A stretch of 46,683 nucleotides of DNA from Micavibrio_A sp964423095 (lineage in GTDB: Bacteria > Pseudomonadota > Alphaproteobacteria > Micavibrionales > Micavibrionaceae): NCBI GenBank assembly GCA_964423095.1, contig CAYRDI010000013.1, positions 1-46,683 of the forward strand, written 5' to 3'. Both the position numbers and the translations under genes were made by a program. Of this stretch, positions 6,845-14,110 are shown piece after piece; the stretch's first letter is position 1; the number at the start of each line of letters is the position of its first letter. The notes below the pieces were generated by a model. That model ran no database searches. It saw nothing but the letters and a program-made list of their open reading frames with translations, and was not told the origin of the DNA.

Positions 6845-8059
6845 ATGTACCATGACCTCCCGGACGGGGCGCTTGCCTCGTCGCATGTGACAAACACCCC
6901 CAAAATCGACAATCTGGATGCTTTTATCAAGCAGACGCGCCCGCGCTATCCGGTGGCCGTTCTGCGTCCCGAAAAGCTCACGGCCCGCGCCGCAGAATTT
7001 AAAGGTCTGTTTCCGGGCCGTATCCTCTATGCTGTCAAATGCAACCCCGATGAACGGGTGCTGCGCGCGCTGATCGCGGGCGGGTTGGACAGCTTCGATT
7101 GCGCCTCCATCGGTGAAATCAAGCTGGTGCGTTCGATTAAACCGGATGCCACCATCTATTTTATGCACCCGATCAAATCCCGTGAATCGATCCGCGAAGC
7201 CTATTTTGACCATGGCATTCGCGCCTTCGTTCTGGATTCGGCGGACGAACTGCAAAAGATCGTCGAAGAAACGAAACAGGCAAAAGATTTAACGCTCTTT
7301 GTCCGTATGGCGGTGCCAAAGCAAAAAGTGAATACGGATTTTTCCGCCAAATTCGGCGCGAACCCGATGCTGACCGGTGAATTGTTGCGCAGCGCGCGCA
7401 AATACGCTGCCAAACTTGGCCTTTCGTTCCATGTTGGCACGCATTGCCTTGATACGGGGGCCTACGCCCATGCGGTCAAGATTGCCACGGACGTGATCAA
7501 TGCCTGCGGCGTGAATGTGGAAGCCATCGATATTGGTGGCGGTTTTCCGGCCACGCTGGATCCGGCCAATCCGCCGCCGCCGCTGAAGGATTACATCGAT
7601 GCTGCGCTTGGCTCCTTGCGTGCCGCAAACATGGAAGGCATCGAATTCCTGTGCGAACCCGGCCGCGGTATGGTTGCGGCGGGCGGTCAACTCGTTGTCC
7701 GCGTCGAAAGTCGCAAGGGCGATCTGCTTTATTTGAACGACGGCACCTATGGCGGTATGTTCGAAGGCGGGCCGAGCTGTGATTTGCCATACCCCGTGCG
7801 CATGATCCGGGCCAAGGGCGCAAAATCTACGGCTGCGATGGCACCGTTCCGCTTCGCCGGCCCCACCTGCGATTCTGTCGATATGCTCAAAGGGCCGTTC
7901 ATGTTGCCCGAAGATATTAAAGAAGGCGATTTTATCGTCATGGATCAACTGGGTGCCTATGGCGAAACCACGCGGACGAACTTCAACGGGTTCCATGATC
8001 TGATCCGGATCGAATTGACGGAAAAGAAATCCAAACCGCGCCTGAAAAAAGTCGCGTAA
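6845..8059 (+). CDS. Ornithine decarboxylase (alanine-racemase-fold type)
   Basis: This PLP enzyme removes CO2 from L-ornithine to make putrescine, the entry point to polyamines. The length (404) fits the group IV eukaryotic-like decarboxylases common in alphaproteobacteria. The PLP lysine is K65 in YAVKCNPDE, the phosphate loop is DIGGGFP (229-235), the PLP-binding EPGRG is at 271-275, and the dimer-shared catalytic Cys-Asp is C342-D343 in GPTCDSVD. Some relatives prefer lysine or use both substrates, so strict ornithine specificity is not proven. The ribosome site is weak (AAAGG, 10 nt upstream). The long leader points to polyamine feedback. A strong terminator follows. Confidence 0.9.
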   Translation: MYHDLPDGALASSHVTNTPKIDNLDAFIKQTRPRYPVAVLRPEKLTARAAEFKGLFPGRILYAVKCNPDERVLRALIAGGLDSFDCASIGEIKLVRSIKPDATIYFMHPIKSRESIREAYFDHGIRAFVLDSADELQKIVEETKQAKDLTLFVRMAVPKQKVNTDFSAKFGANPMLTGELLRSARKYAAKLGLSFHVGTHCLDTGAYAHAVKIATDVINACGVNVEAIDIGGGFPATLDPANPPPPLKDYIDAALGSLRAANMEGIEFLCEPGRGMVAAGGQLVVRVESRKGDLLYLNDGTYGGMFEGGPSCDLPYPVRMIRAKGAKSTAAMAPFRFAGPTCDSVDMLKGPFMLPEDIKEGDFIVMDQLGAYGETTRTNFNGFHDLIRIELTEKKSKPRLKKVA

Positions 8060-8076
8060 CGAACAGAACAAAGATG

Positions 8077-8107
8077 AAAAACCCCGCCCGATTTGGCGGG
8101 GTTTTTG
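8077..8107 (+). terminator. Bidirectional terminator after ornithine decarboxylase
   Basis: A-tract, CCCCGCC, 6-nt loop, GGCGGGG, T-tract. It serves the decarboxylase on the plus strand and the convergent small gene at 8110-8409 on the minus strand. Confidence 0.9.
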
Positions 8108-8109
8108 CT

Positions 8110-8409
8110 TTATGTGTATGTTGGGTCTTGAACCCGAAATCGTTCCCGCATCTTTTGAATAAGCGGTAATGGCTCGTCGTTTTTCAAAACAACAACGGCC
8201 ATGATGGTTTGCCAGTTTCTGTCTTCGGCCCAGTTGGCATTGTTCCAATGAAAACTCACCGTCACTTTCGGATGGTCGGTGGCCGATAAAACATCGCGCG
8301 CGAAAACATCCGGATCATCCGCGCGGTTTAAAATGTAGTTTCCCTCTTCCCGGATGATGGTCGGTTCAGAGGATTTCGGAAAAACGAAAAAACTTAAAGC
8401 ACTGGGCAT
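8110..8409 (-). CDS. Small protein of unknown function
   Basis: I do not recognise this 99-residue soluble protein. It starts MPSALSFFVFPKSSEP, chosen because AAAGGGG lies about 5 nt upstream. An in-frame start 12 codons earlier lacks a ribosome site. It contains a Trp/Asn-rich centre (SFHWNNANWAEDRNWQ) and a charged C-terminal helix (PLIQKMRERFRVQ). No signal peptide or membrane segment is seen. It shares the bidirectional terminator with the decarboxylase gene. Confidence 0.6.
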   Translation of the reverse strand: MPSALSFFVFPKSSEPTIIREEGNYILNRADDPDVFARDVLSATDHPKVTVSFHWNNANWAEDRNWQTIMAVVVLKNDEPLPLIQKMRERFRVQDPTYT

Positions 8410-8575
8410 AAAAACCCCTTTGTCTTTTAATGAAATGGGAGACAAAACAGGGTTTGAATGGAAAAGCCAAAGAAAGATCCCGGCCCGAACGGCGTTCAGG
8501 GCTTAGGAAATACAACAGATGTTGTGCAACATGGGCATGTAGAAATAACGCCATAAAGGATCAAGAAAATCAAAC

Positions 8576-8607
8576 AAAAAACCCGCACCTGATGGCGCGG
8601 GTTTTTT
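8576..8607 (-). terminator. Terminator of nrdB
   Basis: A CCCGC/GCGGG stem extended by two further pairs across one mismatch, 4-nt loop, with A- and T-tracts on either side. It lies about 23 nt beyond the nrdB stop codon. The rest of 8410-8629 shows nothing else recognisable. Confidence 0.85.
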
Positions 8608-8629
8608 GATCTTAGGGATTCTCTGTAAT

Positions 8630-9709
8630 TTATTCGGCCGCTTCCACGGCTTCGCCGCCGTCATCGGTGCCGCCGATCTTTTTACCATACGATCCGTTGA
8701 ACACGTCCTGTTCGAACACGTCTTCCCACGCGCCTTGGGTAGAGGCTTTGGAATATTCCGTTGCGCGGTTTTCAAAGAAATTGACGTGCTCCGCCCCGTT
8801 CAACATTTCATCCATCCACGGTAGAGGGTTTTTCTCGATGTGGTAAATGGCTTCGAGGTTCAACTGCTGCAAACGGCGGTCGCCGATATAGCGGATGTAG
8901 TTTTTGACTTCATCGGGTTGCAATCCATCGACGCCGCCCTGTTCGAACGCAAGGTCGATGAATGCATCTTCGATGCGGATCACATCGCGCAAAGATTGCG
9001 TGATTTCTTCTTTCAATGTGCTGTCCCAGATGTCCTTGTTTTCGGCGATGAACGCGTTGAACAATTTGATCATGGACAGGCAGTGCAGCGTTTCATCCCG
9101 TACCGACCATGTCACGATCTGGCCCATGCCTTTCATTTTATTGAAACGCGGGAAGTTCATCAAAATTGCGAACGATGCAAAAAGCTGTAACCCTTCGGTA
9201 AAACCCGAAAACAGCGCAATCGTTTTGGCGATGTCGCGGCGGGATTCCATCGATGCGCCTTGCATGTAATCGTACTTGTCCTTCATTTCCTTGTATTTCA
9301 TGAAGGCTTGGTATTCGACTTCCGGCATCCCGATGGTGTCCAAAAGGTGGGAATAGGCGGCGATGTGAATGGTTTCGATGTTGGCGAACGCGCCGAGCAT
9401 CATCTGCACTTCCACGGGGCCGAACACGCGCGAATAATGCTTCATATAACAATTGTTTACTTCCACGTCGGCCTGTGTGAAGAAGCGAAAAATCTGGGTC
9501 AACAGGTTGCGTTCCGACTCGGTCAGCTTTTGTTTCCAGTCGCGGACATCTTCGGCCAGCGGCACTTCTTCGGGCAGCCAGTGGATGCGTTGCTGCGTCA
9601 ACCATGCCTCGTAACACCAAGGATAAAGGAACGGTTTGTAAACATGACGCTCCTGCAAGAGGGGGGATTTGGTGTCTTTCGCATCCTTGATCGGTGCAAC
9701 GGTGGACAT
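8630..9709 (-). CDS. nrdB: Ribonucleoside-diphosphate reductase, beta subunit (class Ia)
   Basis: NrdB carries the diiron-tyrosyl radical cofactor that starts catalysis in NrdA, making dNDPs. Counting from the ATG, the ligands line up with the class Ia family: D81 in TQADVEV, E112 and H115 in NIETIHIAAY, the radical tyrosine Y119, E172 in GFTEG, and E206 with H209 in VRDETLH. Length is 359. The acidic C-terminal tail (GGEAVEAAE) departs from the usual subunit-binding tail and may be an extension. AGGAG lies 8 nt before the ATG. It is transcribed separately from nrdA, with a pair of NrdR-like boxes upstream. Confidence 0.97.
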   Translation of the reverse strand: MSTVAPIKDAKDTKSPLLQERHVYKPFLYPWCYEAWLTQQRIHWLPEEVPLAEDVRDWKQKLTESERNLLTQIFRFFTQADVEVNNCYMKHYSRVFGPVEVQMMLGAFANIETIHIAAYSHLLDTIGMPEVEYQAFMKYKEMKDKYDYMQGASMESRRDIAKTIALFSGFTEGLQLFASFAILMNFPRFNKMKGMGQIVTWSVRDETLHCLSMIKLFNAFIAENKDIWDSTLKEEITQSLRDVIRIEDAFIDLAFEQGGVDGLQPDEVKNYIRYIGDRRLQQLNLEAIYHIEKNPLPWMDEMLNGAEHVNFFENRATEYSKASTQGAWEDVFEQDVFNGSYGKKIGGTDDGGEAVEAAE

Positions 9710-9865
9710 GGTTTTTACTCCTGATTTCTTTTTTGATGAATTTGAGTCTGACTCTAGTGTCGGTGCCTGTGAATCCGAGTCATTTTACCGATTCGTCCAC
9801 AGATTCCGGTGGGCCAGAGAAGGGGGGTGAAACACACCGGATGATAGGTCTTTGAAATTGCTTCA

Positions 9866-9916
9866 AAATTCTATATATAGCGTGTATCTTAAAAAAAGAT
9901 ACAATATATAGCGTTT
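9866..9916 (-). promoter_or_regulatory. Pair of NrdR boxes upstream of nrdB
   Basis: Two AT-rich boxes, CTATATATAG (9871-9880) and CAATATATAG (9902-9911), are spaced 31 bp apart, three helical turns, as is usual for NrdR operators in front of nrd genes. Between them GTATCTT and AAGATAC form an inner inverted repeat. NrdR represses ribonucleotide reductase genes when dATP is plentiful. No nrdR gene is in this window. Confidence 0.75.
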
Positions 9917-9960
9917 TTTGTCGATAGGGTTCGAGCAAAAAAACATCGTTTTTCGGATAA

Positions 9961-9991
9961 AAAAACCCCCGCAGTGTGCGAGGGTTTTTTT
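9961..9991 (-). terminator. Terminator of the metal-handling operon
   Basis: On the minus strand CCCTCGCA, a 3-nt loop and TGCGGGGG pair over 8 bp (one G-T), flanked by A- and T-tracts. It lies about 12 nt after the MerT-like gene. Confidence 0.85.
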
Positions 9992-10002
9992 GTGAAGTTT
10001 GT

Positions 10003-10389
10003 TTATTTGCTTAAGATCGCCGGGGCGATAAAGGCAAAAAAGATACCGGTGAGAAAGAACAGCACGGACACGCCATAGATCATCCAGCTAATCATCCTCA
10101 ACCTTGTGCAGGCCTTCGCCTGGGCCGGATCAGCAGGGCAGGGCAGCGTTCGTGCCCGACAGAGCATGAACCCGGCCAAAAGTAAAAGCATGGTCGCCAG
10201 TCCGAACACACCTGCCTTATGCTGCGACAACCAGATCAATTGTGGAAAGTCGCTCACCAGCCCTGCCAGTACCGCGCCCATTCCCAAAGAAACCATCAGG
10301 GCAGGAAGTGCACAACATACCAGTGTTGCGGCAGAGGTAAAGAGACTGATGGTAGGGGCAAGAAGCCTTCCGCTCATGGGGTTAGTCAT
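10003..10389 (-). CDS. MerT-like inner membrane metal transporter
   Basis: This 128-residue protein has about three transmembrane helices. A vicinal cysteine pair in helix 1 (TLVCCALPALMVSLG) is the hallmark of MerT-type mercury carriers and related heavy-metal importers. A second region has cysteines in MLCRARTLPCP. The start codon overlaps the stop of the MerP-like gene by 8 bp, so the two are translationally coupled, as in mer operons. With no merA or merR nearby, the substrate could be Hg, Cu or another soft metal. It is the last gene of a four-gene operon placed between nrdA and nrdB. Confidence 0.7.
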   Translation of the reverse strand: MTNPMSGRLLAPTISLFTSAATLVCCALPALMVSLGMGAVLAGLVSDFPQLIWLSQHKAGVFGLATMLLLLAGFMLCRARTLPCPADPAQAKACTRLRMISWMIYGVSVLFFLTGIFFAFIAPAILSK

Positions 10390-10690
10390 GCTTAGACTCT
10401 TTCATGTGGTGGATGTTTTCCACCGTGTAACCGGCATCTGTAATTTTTTCTTTGATAAAATTGTCGTCCAGTGTCTGGTTCTCTTTTATGTTTATGGTGA
10501 CGATGGCGTTGTCCAGATCGACATGGGTTGATTCGACTTTTCCGGTGTCAATAAACACTTTATCGATGGTCTTGGCACAGAAATCACAGACAAGACCGAG
10601 GACTTTGACGTGGACGACTTCGGATGCAAAAGCCGGCACTGTCGAAAGCGTAGCGATGGTCAGGATCGTTAGGAAAGATAGTTTTTTCAT
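10382..10690 (-). CDS. MerP-like periplasmic heavy-metal-binding (HMA domain) protein
   Basis: This protein of 102 residues has a signal peptide (about 1-22, ending AFA) followed by a single HMA/ferredoxin-like domain. The metal site is CDFC in GLVCDFCAKTI. MerP-type proteins hold the ion in the periplasm and pass it to the membrane carrier, here the gene that overlaps its 3' end. The C-terminal tail HHMKESKHD adds possible ligands. A good Shine-Dalgarno (AAGGAG) precedes the ATG. Confidence 0.8.
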   Translation of the reverse strand: MKKLSFLTILTIATLSTVPAFASEVVHVKVLGLVCDFCAKTIDKVFIDTGKVESTHVDLDNAIVTINIKENQTLDDNFIKEKITDAGYTVENIHHMKESKHD

Positions 10691-10701
10691 GATGGTTCTC
10701 C

Positions 10702-11331
10702 TTAAAATGTTTGCATGAGATGAAAGTAAACTCCGCCGTCGAGATTGACGCCGGCTTCGCCGAGGGTGGCCCCTTTGAAAAGCCGTACAAGCGGTGTAAC
10801 GGAAAAGTCGTTGTCCCTTTGAGGATCATAGTCGGCCTGCAACATAAGCCATGTATGCAAATCGCCACTGTCACCTTCATAGGGGGCAATGCCCACACGG
10901 GTTGTATGGGCGGTTTTTTTATAGATGCTTCCGGCGGACAGGAATTCGTTGCTATAAGAAATGTAATAGCGACGGTCTTCCCAGTCTGCTGCAATCCCGC
11001 CATAGACGACGGCATTACTCTCTCCACTTTCATAGGCTATGCCCGTACCCATTTTAAGGTACAGATTGGCTTGAGATGCGGGATTGTTCCACCGTTCGAT
11101 CAGATAGTTCAACTGCGCGGCATCCATGTGCGCTTCCGGCCCGCGCCAGTAGTCATGGCGCCAGCCGAAAGAGTATTTGGGATCGGGGGTATAGTAAGCC
11201 TGAACATCATTTACGTCTATGTCATTCATGGTCATGAACGACCAGCCGCCAGGGTATGTGATGGGTCGCGCTATCGCTGTCGTCGGTAGCGATAGAACAG
11301 CAAGGCACAAAGCCTTATGGATAGTTTTCAT
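10702..11331 (-). CDS. Exported, probably outer-membrane beta-barrel protein
   Basis: This 209-residue protein has a signal peptide ending near AIA (21-22), and a mature part of alternating polar/aromatic strands (RRYYISYSNEF, GGVYFHLMQTF). It ends in phenylalanine, as outer membrane barrels do. By position, 12 nt before the MerP-like gene, it may be a porin or sensor for the same metal. No cysteine ligands are seen. The ribosome site GAGGG precedes the ATG. I cannot name the family with confidence. Confidence 0.65.
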   Translation of the reverse strand: MKTIHKALCLAVLSLPTTAIARPITYPGGWSFMTMNDIDVNDVQAYYTPDPKYSFGWRHDYWRGPEAHMDAAQLNYLIERWNNPASQANLYLKMGTGIAYESGESNAVVYGGIAADWEDRRYYISYSNEFLSAGSIYKKTAHTTRVGIAPYEGDSGDLHTWLMLQADYDPQRDNDFSVTPLVRLFKGATLGEAGVNLDGGVYFHLMQTF

Positions 11332-11388
11332 GGGTTAAATCCCTCAATAAGTTATAGGTCCAGCAACGTAAAACGCAGAAGGAAGCCC

Positions 11389-11775
11389 TTATTGAAGAAT
11401 TCGTTGTGTGATGAGAATGCGGTGGAACGATGCGCGCCTTTTGGGTGGCGGATCTGCGGAAGGTGAAACGCGCGCACCGGCATATGGGGATAGCCCAAAT
11501 GAGCAAACAGACAGTAAAAACGGAAGAATTATCCACGCCAGGTGGGGAAAGGGCAGGTCAATATAAGAACCCAACCCCAAATCATTCTTCATGCAATCGC
11601 CCATGAGCATGGGAGCGGAAGATGATTTTATTCCATGGTTTTCTCCATGGCAGGGCGGTGCGGATTTTTCAATAGACGCTTTCGCGGGCGATGTGCACAT
11701 CGCCATAAAACACACCATGGACGGTGTGAGCATCAAGAGCATGAGAAACAGGTTTAACAAAGCGCGGGAGCTCAT
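11389..11775 (-). CDS. Small membrane protein with Cys/His segment, first gene of the metal operon
   Basis: This 128-residue protein has an N-terminal hydrophobic segment (ALLNLFLMLLMLTPSMVCFM) and a second transmembrane stretch (HLAWIILPFLLSVCSFGL). The loop between them carries potential soft-metal ligands (MCTS, PPCHGENHG, MLMGDCMKN). The general layout resembles small DUF2946-like proteins found in copper operons, but the match is loose. The ATG at 11775 was preferred to an upstream TTG; the ribosome site is weak. It lies just downstream of the nrdA terminator, so its promoter must lie in about 11776-11827. Confidence 0.5.
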   Translation of the reverse strand: MSSRALLNLFLMLLMLTPSMVCFMAMCTSPAKASIEKSAPPCHGENHGIKSSSAPMLMGDCMKNDLGLGSYIDLPFPHLAWIILPFLLSVCSFGLSPYAGARVSPSADPPPKRRASFHRILITQRILQ

Positions 11776-11827
11776 GACCGTGATTATCTCATATCGTGCC
11801 CGAAGCCGCAATGATGGAAAGGAATGG

Positions 11828-11853
11828 AAAAAAGGAGCCGGAAGGCTCCTTTT
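11828..11853 (-). terminator. Terminator of nrdA
   Basis: GGAGCC, a 4-nt loop and GGCTCC form a perfect stem extended by flanking A/T tracts. It lies 8 nt beyond the nrdA stop and separates nrdA from the metal operon. Confidence 0.9.
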
Positions 11854-11860
11854 GAATTTC

Positions 11861-13690
11861 TTACTGACAGGCGAGGCATTCTTCGTATTTTTTGACCTCC
11901 GGCTGTTCGGTCAGCTCCGGCTCGCGGCCCTGGCTTTCGCGGGCGCGCACCCACGATGCGTTTGATTCCGCCCGCTGGATGGATTTGGAGCGGCAGTAGT
12001 AAAGCGATTTCACGCCCTTCTTCCACGCTTCCCAGTGAATGCGGTGCAAATCCGCCTTGTGCACGTTGGCGGGCAGGAACACGTTCAAGGATTGTGCCTG
12101 GCACACAAACGGCGTGCGGTCGGCGGCGTGTTCGATCAGCCAGCGCTGGTCGATTTCGAACGCGGTCTTGAACACATCCTTTTCTTCCTGGGAAAGGAAA
12201 TCCAGATGCTGCACCGATCCTTCGTTCGTGAAGATCGAAGACCATACATCGTCCGTGTTGTGTCCTTTTTCTTCCAGAATTTTTGCCAGGTACATGTTCT
12301 TGACCGGGAAGGAACCGGACAATGTTTTGTGTGTGTAGGCATTGGCTGCATTGGGTTCGATTCCCGGCGATGCGCCGCCGCAGATGATGGAGATAGAGGC
12401 CGTCGGCGCAATTGCCATCTTGTTCGAAAAACGCTCCATCACGCCGTAATCGGCGGCATCGGGGCAGGGGCCACGTTCGTGGGCCAGCTTGATCGACGCA
12501 TCGTCCACCTGACGTTTGATGTGCTGGAACATCCGGCGGTTCCATACTTTTGCCATCACGCCTTCCATCGGAATCATTTTGGATTGGAGGAACGAATGGA
12601 ATCCCATCACGCCAAGGCCGACGGAACGCTCGCGCATGGCGGCGTATTTGGCACGTTTCATGGATTCAGGTGCTTTTTCGATGAAATCGGATAGCACGTT
12701 GTCGAGGAAGCGCATCACATCTTCGATGAATGTGGGATGATCCTGCCATTCATCAAATTTTTCGAGGTTCAAAGACGACAGGCAGCACACCGCCGTCCGG
12801 TCATTGCCGAGGTGATCGCGGCCCGTGGGCAATGTGATTTCGGAACACAGGTTGGACATCTTCACGTTCAGGCCGGCCATCTTGTGGTGGTCTGGAATGC
12901 GGTCGTTCACATGGTCGATATATACAATGTACGGCTCGCCGGTTTCGATACGGGCGGTGAGCAGACGGATCCACAATTCACGCGCCTTGACCTTACCGAC
13001 AACCATATTGTCTTTGGGGGATTTCAGGGCCCATTCCTCATCGTTTTCAACCGCGATCATAAACGCGTTGTTGACGAGTACGCCGTGGTGGAGGTTGAGG
13101 GCTTTCCGGTTCGGATCGCCGCCGGTGGGGCGACGGATTTCAATGAATTCTTCGATTTCCGGGTGCCAGATCGGCAGGTAAATGGCGGCAGAACCGCGGC
13201 GCAAGCTGCCTTGCGAAATGGCGAGGGTCAGCGAATCCATCACGCGGATGAACGGTACGATCCCGGATGTTTTTCCGTTACGGCCGACTTTTTCGCCGAT
13301 GGAACGGACATTGCCCCAGTAGGAACCAATGCCGCCGCCGCGGGAGGCGAGCCAGACATTTTCGTTCCACAGCTCGACAATCTCTTCGAGCGAATCTTGC
13401 GTTTCGTTGAGGAAGCAGGAAATGGGGAGGCCGCGGTTGGTGCCGCCATTGGACAGCACGGGTGTGGACGGCATGAACCACAATTTGGAAATGTAATCGT
13501 AAATGCGCTGGGCGTGGGCGGAATCATCGCCATAATACATGGCGTTGCGGGCGAACAGGTCCTGCGGGCCTTCCTCGGGCAACAGGTAACGGTCATATAA
13601 CGTCTCGATCCCGAACTTCGTCAGGTTTTCATCGCGCGAGCGGTCTATCTGGACGCGGTTGCCGCCTTGGATTTGCGCATAGTCAAACAT
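11861..13690 (-). CDS. nrdA: Ribonucleoside-diphosphate reductase, alpha subunit (class I, no ATP cone)
   Basis: NrdA reduces ribonucleotides to deoxyribonucleotides using a thiyl radical generated by NrdB. Catalytic features: the redox-active Cys in GLPISCFL, the N-x-C-x-E active site in MSNLCSEI, the partner Cys in TAVCCLSSLNL, the loop IICGGASPGIEP, and the radical-transfer pair in SLYYCRS. The C-terminal thioredoxin-reducible pair is CLAC in EECLACQ. At 609 residues it starts close to the core domain and lacks the N-terminal ATP cone that senses dATP, so overall-activity control must differ from E. coli. GGAG lies 7 nt before the ATG. DnaA-like boxes lie 27-71 bp upstream. Confidence 0.97.
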   Translation of the reverse strand: MFDYAQIQGGNRVQIDRSRDENLTKFGIETLYDRYLLPEEGPQDLFARNAMYYGDDSAHAQRIYDYISKLWFMPSTPVLSNGGTNRGLPISCFLNETQDSLEEIVELWNENVWLASRGGGIGSYWGNVRSIGEKVGRNGKTSGIVPFIRVMDSLTLAISQGSLRRGSAAIYLPIWHPEIEEFIEIRRPTGGDPNRKALNLHHGVLVNNAFMIAVENDEEWALKSPKDNMVVGKVKARELWIRLLTARIETGEPYIVYIDHVNDRIPDHHKMAGLNVKMSNLCSEITLPTGRDHLGNDRTAVCCLSSLNLEKFDEWQDHPTFIEDVMRFLDNVLSDFIEKAPESMKRAKYAAMRERSVGLGVMGFHSFLQSKMIPMEGVMAKVWNRRMFQHIKRQVDDASIKLAHERGPCPDAADYGVMERFSNKMAIAPTASISIICGGASPGIEPNAANAYTHKTLSGSFPVKNMYLAKILEEKGHNTDDVWSSIFTNEGSVQHLDFLSQEEKDVFKTAFEIDQRWLIEHAADRTPFVCQAQSLNVFLPANVHKADLHRIHWEAWKKGVKSLYYCRSKSIQRAESNASWVRARESQGREPELTEQPEVKKYEECLACQ

Positions 13691-14110
13691 GCTCTTACTC
13701 CCCGAAATGGTAAAAGTTATTCACAAACTGTGGATTTCTATTGTGGAAGACCTGTGTATAAAAAACACAAGCCCTTGTGCTTAGTTCTTCTCGATCATAC
13801 TACATCTCGGGGGGCTGTCCATACAAAAACCGCATCATTCACATCCCCAATTCGCATGGTACATGCCATCGAAATCACTGCCCAAGCCCTTGATTGTGGC
13901 TGACATTTTTCCGCCACAATCCAAACCGTTAAGATAAAAGACGGAAAATTTCAAAGTTACCGCTAATCAAAAAGAAGAATTTTTGACCCTTATCAAGCGG
14001 GTTTTTCCATCCCGATTTTCGCTAATCAAACGATTCGCCCCAATACGAAAAAGATTCGGGCGAATCGGGGTGGCCTGGGTTTTTTGTCTGGGCTGGGTGA
14101 TGTCACACTT
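13691..14110. promoter_or_regulatory. Intergenic control region between nrdA and the antiporter gene
   Basis: These 420 bases hold no convincing gene. Near nrdA is a cluster of DnaA-box-like nonamers: TTATTCACA (13717-13725), TGTGGATTT (13729-13737) and TGTGTATAA (13753-13761). Next is the inverted repeat CACAAG-CC-CTTGTG (13766-13779), a possible second operator. Further on, GCTAATCAAA occurs twice (about 13963 and 14021). At the antiporter end an inverted repeat may act as its terminator. Confidence 0.55.
14032..14066 (-). terminator. Inverted repeat downstream of the antiporter gene, weak terminator candidate
   Basis: GATTCGCCC and GGGCGAATC form a perfect 9-bp stem with a 17-nt loop, 45 bp beyond the antiporter stop. 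There is no proper T-tract on the minus strand, so termination is uncertain. Confidence 0.4.

Noticed and set aside
7289..8248. Minus-strand frame opposite ornithine decarboxylase
   Set aside because: It is antisense to a clear enzyme gene, crosses its terminator and has no recognisable domain.
13717..13761. Replication origin based on the DnaA-like boxes
   Set aside because: There are only a few imperfect boxes, no AT-rich unwinding element is clear and no dnaA, dnaN or hemE neighbours exist. Promoter control of nrdA explains them better.
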